Positions 53,801-62,800 of a stretch of DNA of 64,000 nt are shown here, in pieces; positions within the stretch are counted from its first letter, which is position 1, and the number at the start of each line of letters is the position of its first letter. The position numbers were made by a program, and so were the translations under genes. The stretch is from NCBI GenBank assembly GCA_948470475.1, contig OX419342.1:5733212-5797211 (forward strand). The letters run 5' to 3'. The notes below the pieces were generated by a model. That model made no database searches, was not told the DNA's origin, and worked only from the letters and a program-made list of their open reading frames with translations. The stretch comes from Galaxea fascicularis (taxonomy: Eukaryota; Cnidaria; Anthozoa; Scleractinia; Euphylliidae).

Positions 53801-56800
53801 AAATATCGGACTTGAATTCACACAATAATTATTGTATATATTTTTTTTAATATCTTACGATAAGTTACATTGATTAATTTTATTATTGTTATTGTATATT
53901 TTTAGATTAGATTAGTATTGTTACAGAAGAAGAGCCTCTTAATTGTTGGAATCTGTAATAAACCATTATTATTATTATTATTATTATTATATTCTCATTA
54001 ATTTTTCTTGTTCCTTTGCACCTTATCTTACACCGCCCTTTACGATTTTCTTTGTTCCGTTACGTAATGTTTGTTACAGGCGTGCAATTTTCACCTTTCT
54101 GGTAGTGCATATATGAATAGCTTTCTGTGTTTATTTTTTGGGTCTTCGTTCGGCTTCCATTGCGGATTTATCGTTAAAGTAAGCAACAAATAAGAAAGAG
54201 GCTCTAGGCAAGTTGTGATATATCGTTCGTTTGTTATCGGAATTCTTTGGCATTTCGTTCGGCCACCTGGTGTTTTTATACTCGATATACATGAAACACG
54301 TCTCCGAGTGTTTTGAACAGCTTCAAAAACTTTTGTGGTAGATCTTTTAATTTGTAGAATAATCGTTGGGTTTATTATTATTTTTCCGGATAGAATCGGC
54401 TGTAAAATTTGACAGTGTCTAAGCTGACTGACTGACTGACCATAGGACTAAGTAGGTCACCAAAAAAAGCAAAAAGTGTGACTAATTCATTGAATGTCTG
54501 TGCTTCCCTTAAAAGAATAAATCCCTGATTCGCTCATCTGTGCTAAGAGCATACAACACAAAGAAGTCAATTTCCCTGCACTGTTAAAATAATTTTTTTT
54601 ATGTCACCAACCTGTTAGACCAAGCGCCTTTCTCACAGAATTGTAGTCGGGTAAACCATGATCTCTTCCACGTTGAATATTCAGAGCCGCTAAATCCAAA
54701 CCAAGCTGACGATCGCGGCCAGAGGGAAACAAAACATTTCTCATGTCGTCTACCATCTATCGTTAAAAAAGAACCATTGATTACAAGACACGCCGAGGGT
54801 GAGAACAAAGAGGGCTTCTTTGTGGGGAAAAGTAGCTACAGATTCTGACGCAGTGCTGTCATTAAGGGCCGGGGACCGGGGATTTTCCCCTCGTATTTTG
54901 AGATATATCCTCGGCTACTTTGATAAAAAAAACCAGCATGTTGACTTCAATACAGCTACTCAAATCCCCGGCTATTTTTTGTATATCCCCACCTACTTCA
55001 AAGTTTATGACAGCCCTACTGACGGTTCAAAATAACAAGCAAGAATCGTGCAGCCTGTTACATTTCCAAGCATTAATAAAACTCAAATCTCGCGTCTTTA
55101 TTGGTGCACAGTAGTCTGTGATTAAAGTATAGACGCACGAATGACATTATGAGTCCAAGAAAGTAGAAAAAACATATATAGTACAAAAAATGTGTGTAGT
55201 CTGATCGCGCACGAAGGACCTCAAAACGTGATAAGTACAAAGCTATGCTACTCGCCTGCAGCTCGAAGCGTACTTCTATCAGTTCTCTCTAGTTTTTATG
55301 TAATCTGTGTGTTAATTATCAGATTACACACCCACTGCCAGAGTCAGATCTATTCGTTAAATAATTACGTACGTTCCACAACCTTTTTATTTATTTTTGA
55401 TGACTGTGATGGAATTTTGGAATTTAAAATAATAATTGCACGCAAGCAGAACTCAACAGCAAAGTACTGGGGAATAGAGATTTGATTGATTAAGACCGTA
55501 CGAGTTTTGATTGGTTGACCGACCACCCGGCGTGTCAATCTCGTTCCTAGAGAGCATGTTATCCTTGTCCAGCGGAATGGAAAACAGACGTTCTGAAAGA
55601 ATCCAAAACTGACCGGAACCAACAAATCCTGTTTCCGGTTTGATTGTGCCTGCGCGAGGTTTTGTGATAAAATGTTAGCTGTTGATCACTTTCATTCACT
55701 CCCGCTCAGAGCCTGAACGGAACGACACTGATTGGGTGCGCCTTCAATCTAGCACCCGAGACCTTTCTAGAAATTAATCAGGATTGCGCTTTGCCACTCT
55801 GTTTTAAGCAAATGACTCGTGGAAACCATTCTCCCAGATCAAAAGAAAATTATTCCATTTCTTTGGATTGTTTTTCCAGTTGCCATAGCGGACAAAGAGG
55901 AATTTATCTACACAGGCCGGCACAGGTCGTATTTTGAAATTTCGCCATCTATTTACTGGTATAAAACCGCTGGCTTTCTTAGCTGGCGCACCTGTAAATC
56001 TATTTCCTGTGTCGCTTGTCTTACAGCTCCTCTAAAAAGAGGGTCTATTCCTCCTTCTCTTTTGACTCTCTCTGGAGCAAAGTAAGCGTCTCTCAGTGGA
56101 AGGTGGCCGTATTGGGACATGCTACCATCTTCTTCAAACCTCCACAAGTGAGTGTTAACTTGACTGTGACCAAACCTGATACAAAATAGTTAAAGGGGCT
56201 ATGTGGTAAATTTTTAATAGTAATTTTACAAATAACGAGAGACGTTTGTATTGATGGGAATCCCTTAAAAATAGTACATTTTTTTTATAAAAACCACTCC
56301 GTTAATCCAGTTAACTAGGAACAAGTGCCTTCTTCTTTATTGCAAAATAAATGATCTTTATTTACCCCAGGCAGTATATTTAGCACAAAAGCTGGTGGGG
56401 CCGAGCAAACACATGAAACAAATAATTCAAATGAACATAACAGGGTTACGAAACCCAACTGGCAGGAGGCAAACTTACAAGCGTAGCCGAGGCAGAACGG
56501 GACTTGAAGCTGAGGCCTCCACGTTACAAGTCCAGTGCTCTTAACACTTGACCACACTGTCTCTTGCGAACATCGTATTTCTTAATTTGTTGGAGTTATT
56601 TGACGTCTTTCTCGTGAACAAGCTCAAACTGAAGATTTGTGCTTTTAAAATACAGGTCTTTAGTTTTCATTTGTAACCACCATTTTGATCCCACGACACG
56701 AAAGTGCTACCCTGGGTGCCAGAGCTTATAATTTCCTTTGGAAGAGGGAAATTACGAGGCGAGGCGCGAAGCGCTGAGGGGAAAAAATAACCCCTGATCG

Positions 56801-59800
56801 CACGAATGCTGAACCTCATTTCCGTGCTGTGCTGTCGCCTAGGAAACCACGCTTCTCCTAAGCCAATCACAGTTATTGTTTCATATCGGCTGGGAAAGCG
56901 TCGTGAAACAACAACTCTAATTGGCTTAGGAAAAGCGTGGTTTCCCAGGCGACCTCACAGCACGGATATGAGGTTCAGCATTCGTGCGACCAGGGGTTAA
57001 TTTTTTTCCTCTCAGCGCTTTGCGTCACGTGGTTGCGACTTCGCCACGTAATTTCCCTCCTCCAAAGGAAAATATAACGTCTGGCACCCAGTGTACGAAA
57101 GTGCCAATGATATAAGGCCTTTGAAGTATTATTGTAGAACAATTTTCGCAATCTTATATATCAGAGAACTTATCTTGTTCTTACTCCTTTAGTGCACTCC
57201 CAAACAAATGAAAACTGGTAAATAGTAAATTTAAAATAATTTATTCCAGAATCCTACTTGGTGATATCAAACAAAAGTAAGGAATATGAAGGCTTCATCC
57301 AGGTTTTCATGTCACATAACGAAGCCGTCACATGTTTTACACGCCAGGCAACAACGAACCTGGATTAACCGGCGGCTGCATACTCTACTCCAGAATTTCA
57401 TTGAACGTTTACCCAGGTTTACAGGCCATACATGCCACTCAACAAATAGTTCGTTTCCCATCACCCGACCGACCACTTTTTGGAAAAGAAAACAAAAATT
57501 CCAGATGCACTCATGGCTCGATCTGACAAGCAACATTTCAATTCTTTGTTTTATATATAAGAAAAAAGGCGCATGTGTAACCAGGCCTTCCTACTTAGCT
57601 TCCAGGCTTTTCTTGAACTCGGGCTCCCTCGGTTTTTTTCCCGACCGACGGAACGACCCACTTTCACGAGCGGGAAGCCGATGGGAAACGAAATATTTTC
57701 TGGGGATCGGCCATTTAATGGAGGCATCTCCAAGAAAAAGTGTTGATTCAAATAATTAACCTGAAAGCCGCTGTTGCCATAATGTTGCTCATTCCAACGT
57801 CCACACTGTCGTTGTAGCCCTGATAAGGAGGAATATGCTCTGTGCCCCCCAACAACGCCGGCAAATATTCACGGAACGTGATGGCCTGGAGCTCAGCTGC
57901 AACCAGGCGACGCGCGGCCTGGAATACCTGCTCATCGGAAGCCTGGAGAGGAAAATCAGGAAAAGAAGTATCTCCTTGTCGCCTTTCATCTACCATTAAG
58001 ATTTTATGTAGCATATGATTCAGAAGCTCCTTTTTCACAATTTTGAACTGGAAGGGCAGGACTAAACCTCAAAAATAGTTTAGGGAGCATTGTTTCATTT
58101 GGATCATTAAAGTCGAAAGCCCGGAAAACTGATTTGCGCCAGGATATTTGTAACCGGAAGAAAGATTTACGTCCAAAGCATTTGCTTCTAACGTGAAATC
58201 AGGCTATATTCGTTACATGCCTGTGTAAAATGAATCATACAAGTAAATTGTGAATGCAACACTGACATGAATGGAAGATGTGATCTTCGCATGTAACTGA
58301 AAAGGAGACCTGAAGAGAGGTCAAGAAAGTTAGGCTTGATCCGAACGGGTTCGACCAATCGGCTCGCAATTTTTGTGTCTGCAACGATGTTCACTTCTTT
58401 CGACACACCAGAGACAAATGATAGAGGAGTTCACTGCATTCAAATTATGAAACTCTTTCGTGTGTTAAAATATCGTCCAAAACAAAACGTCCATGAAAAG
58501 GTAATTTTTGTTTGACAACATTAGTCACTAACCTGCGGGTTTTTCTTTTTGTATTCGTCACAAAGTCGGTTGTGTTCTCGAACAAACAGGGTGTGCAGTG
58601 CAATTAGCCCAGGTTGAACATTCGCTCGAGAGTCGCCTGCCGCCATGAGGCTGTCAGCATCGCGGCCCACTGGATTGTCATTTGATAGAGCCATGATGTT
58701 ATCCTGCTCAAAAATACATAAAATGATGAAATTGCTTGAGGGATGAACAAAATAACGAGAATAATCCTTGACGCGATTCGTGTGAGAGTTTTTTACTATT
58801 GGACTAAATGAAAAACGGCACAATATGGGGAGCAGGGTTGGCGCAGTGGTGAGAGCGTTCGCCTTCCACCAATGTGTCCTGGGTTCGATTCCCGTATTTG
58901 GCGTCATAAGTGGGCTGGGTTTGTTGGTTTTCTACTCTGCTCCGAGAGGTTTTTCTCCGGGTACTCCGGTTTTCCCCTCTCTCTAAAAACCAACATTTGA
59001 TTTGATTTGATTTGAGAATTGTAAAGAATTTAGAATTTAGAAATAAATCATTATTACTCAGATAGATTTGCCATACCAAATTTAGCAATTTGACATGTCG
59101 TAGACATCATCCTTAAACTTGATGAAATAAAGCAATCTAAAAGTTAGAAGTTTATTTTACAAAGAAAAGTTTGCGTTGTGGGCTGTTAGTGTGCCCGCAC
59201 TCCATGCATTACCTCGTTGTGCCAAAAATCCGCAAAGAACTATAATTCTTCGGTTTGACCGGCTAATCTATTTGTAAGAACGTCTTTGTGTATGCTATTG
59301 GTCGAACGACTTGCTTTTTGGCACGCAACTGAAAACTGCTTCAAACTGATTGATTCAGTATTTTGAAACTGAAGCTTACCGGGATGAGATCACCTGGGCC
59401 AAGTTTCAATTTGCCATCTTTAAACTCTCTCAGAGCCCTGTTCCTTTCCACCGATTCTCCATATACCACTGAACCGTCGATGAACGAGGTTATTTTGTTA
59501 ATCTGTTGTCTCGGAGTGTTAGTATGGCGACCGGTGCATCTAAACAGTAAGTAACAACCATGAGGCTAGTGAATTGTGACGCACTCCAGAATCCTGTCCA
59601 CTTCCTTATCTACTGCGAAAGCGTTCTGTGTGAGTTATCATTAACTCAGATTAACGAGTACATTCTACACCTTTGTTTGCAAAACTGGGCCAGTATCTTA
59701 GATATTTTTCAAGTCAATTCATTGCATTCTACAAAATTTCAAAAACTTTAGAGAACGAATAGAATATTGCATGAATCATAAAAAATAAATCATAATTCGT

Positions 59801-62800
59801 CACACCTGTTATAAGTTGAACGCACAAAAGGAAGATAAATATTTCCTTTATTCAAAGGATCAAAGTGGACATCGCCCTGAAAAATAATACTACACAAGTT
59901 TTACAAAATAACATTGAAATATGTCTGCAAAAATAGGATCCGTGTCAAGCACCGAAGTCTGACAAAAGCGCAAAAATCACTACCGTCTTTAGGACGTAAG
60001 AAAAGCTTTGATCTTCTTTGAACAGTTTATTTTTACAGTTTATCTTGTAACGGGTTGCCGTCAAGTGACACTTAACTGCTGTTTTATATAAGTATGGGCC
60101 CACAGTAATTGACTATCCGCTGTTGTGGTCACCCTTCAAATGGCGAAGTTAAAAATAGCTATAATATACAATACAATAGGCCATTTGAGAATTACCTCAG
60201 CCTTCTTTTTCAAAGTGGCACTTAGTCCTCATACTTTCGTGTGCAAATCAATATTCATTCAAATGAAAATGAGTTTAATTAATTTGCGCGTGAATAAAAA
60301 TTGATTTGCATATGAAAAGATGAGTACTAAGACTGGCTTTGACTGTTTATTTCGCGTTTCAGTTCCTAAATATTTGCAATTTCATAATCGGATTATATTT
60401 GGAGAGAGAAATCCTTACGTATTAAAGTTTAGATTTATAATATTTTGAGTTAGACTCCAAACAATCTATGTTCGTAATTTCTGTGTAGCTCTCACACACC
60501 CCTCTGTAACAGACCTGGTGAAACCCAACCTGGTGGCAGTTATTTCGCCCTCCCTGGTGAAATTTTGACCTCCCGGCCTGGCACCTGGTGATTTTTAAAA
60601 AAAAACTCCCTGGTGAATTTTATTCCTACCTGGTGTAGAATTTTAGTGGTCCCTGTGAAACGTGCTCCCCTGCAAGATAAATAATCTGGGGGATTTTTGT
60701 CTGCCCTGGTAGAGTTTTTGTTAAGAATCTGGTGAACAACCAGTTTCTACCAGGTCTGTTTCAGAGGGGTGTTCTTACTCAACAGCAAATGCAAGACACA
60801 CCGCACTATAATAGCTAAAAATAAATAGGTGAATAAAGATGCTGAGTACTTCAATGGTTACAGAAGAGCCACAATTATTTGTGATCTCGATCAATATCAT
60901 AAAAGCCTTCTAAACTGAACCTTTGAAAGACGAACCTTTGGCACTTTGATTGGCAGCCAGACATCAGTTAAAATACCTTGAAATTCATAGCGAGGCAGCG
61001 GGCTAGAGAAGTCCGTGTCGTGAGCGAGGAACTAAAAAAGAACGAAATAACACCATCATCAGTAACGAGTGTGATCAACTTCATAAGTAGAAAGAAACTG
61101 ATTGCAATTTTTAAAATATAATACTAGATAAAGTAAATATGGGTAGTCAAACAACTGAGCAATGCGACTTTTGGTCTCTGTTTTAGACCACTGATAAACA
61201 CTTCCAGCTAGCGGCCAAAGCGGTCGGCCACTGACCGGCTGACTGTCTGCGTGACTGACTGACTGACTGACTGACTGACTGACACACTGACACACTGACT
61301 GACTAAAGGACTGATTGACTGACCGACCAACCGATTGAAAGACTGAAAGACTGACTAACCGACTGACTGACTAACCGATGGCATAACGGACAGACTGACT
61401 GACTGACGGACCGACCGACCGACTGACTGACTTGCTGCACAGCTGTCTGAGAGTGTTTAACTAACCGGCTGATAGACCATGTGACCAACAAACAGCAGAC
61501 GGATCGTAAAACGCATTGATGGAGAGATAAAACAAGGAAGAAAAACGATTACCTGACCAAAGTGAGAATGTAAATCACTGAGTCTGCGAGCGCTAATCTT
61601 TGGTTCAATCTGTAAAACAATAGGAAGCATTTATCAGTGTCGACATGTTGTGCTAACCTAGCCCTAATAGGTCGTTCGTTCAACTCCTGCTAAGGGGGAG
61701 GGTTGGCGCTGTGGCGAGGGCGCTCGCCTTCCACCAATGTGTCCTGGGTTCGATTCCCGGACTCGGCGTCATAAGTGGGCTGAGGTTGTTGGTTCTCTAC
61801 TCTGTTCCGAGAGGTTTTTCGCCGGGTACTCCGCTTTTCCCCTGTCATCAAAAACCAACACTTTATTTCTTTTGATTTGATTTGAATTCCTTTACAGTCT
61901 CTCCATTTAGTAGAGCAACTGTGCTCAGCTAGGAAGTTTTGAGACTTGCATAAAGTTATTATTATCATCCAGTTTCATACTTTCGAATTACAAACTAACA
62001 CTAAGAAAGGTTACCGCCATACCTGATGAAAGAGTTCATTGCTAATAGCTCTCGGCGAAGGCCGGTTCGATCCGAATCCAAGTACTGCATCCACGTATCT
62101 ACAGTTCCCTGTTTCCTTCTGCTCTGGTGTGCATGTACCCGCGGGCATTGCGATCCCATCAGCGTACATAGTAGGCACCTCACGCGCTACATCCTCCATT
62201 GCAGCACCCCACCACACGTGGTCTTTATTGTAAGATGTACCATCTAACCGTCTTTAAAAACAAATACAAATGCTTAATTCTAAATCTAATAATATGGACA
62301 AGAGTTAGTGTTTACTTTAGCAGGTAAATGTACCACTCGCAAAATCTGGGACCTTGGTGGCGTATTTGGCAAATCGGCTCACTCCTTATGAGGATATAGA
62401 TGACGTCATTTCCCACTTTTTCGCGGTTGCTTGTGCCAACAGTCATTGAAAAATGGCGAGCGATAGGTTCGTGAAGTTCTATTAGGATCGGCGTAAATTC
62501 TTTCACTGAAGAATAGGATATCGATGGAAAAGGCCAACACGAGAAAGAAAATTTCATTCAAATTAAAATCGATTGCACGTAAACAGAAATAGGAGGAACT
62601 GAAGATATTGAAGATTAAATTCTGAGTTTTGTTTTAGACTAATAACCTGAAAAGAAAAATTACACGTTGAATTGAAGATACGAATTGTATTAACCATACG
62701 AAAGTAAAGGTTTTAGTTTTGTCGTTCTTGACTGAAATGTTCATGTCTTTCAACAGACCTTCAAGGACAGAACTATGTATATCACAGTAACACTCGGCCA

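Noticed and set aside
57286..57759. 157-codon frame on the plus strand.
   Set aside because: No domain was seen, three overlapping frames are open on both strands, and it lies antisense between two peroxidase exons. It is probably repeat-derived.
58827..58900. tRNA gene candidate from the GGGTTCGATTCCC box.
   Set aside because: It lacks a foldable cloverleaf and is followed by a SINE body and pentamer tail; a second copy exists at 61693.
61059..61491. Minus-strand frames rich in Val-Ser-Gln-Ser.
   Set aside because: They are translations of the (GACT)n tract inside a peroxidase intron.
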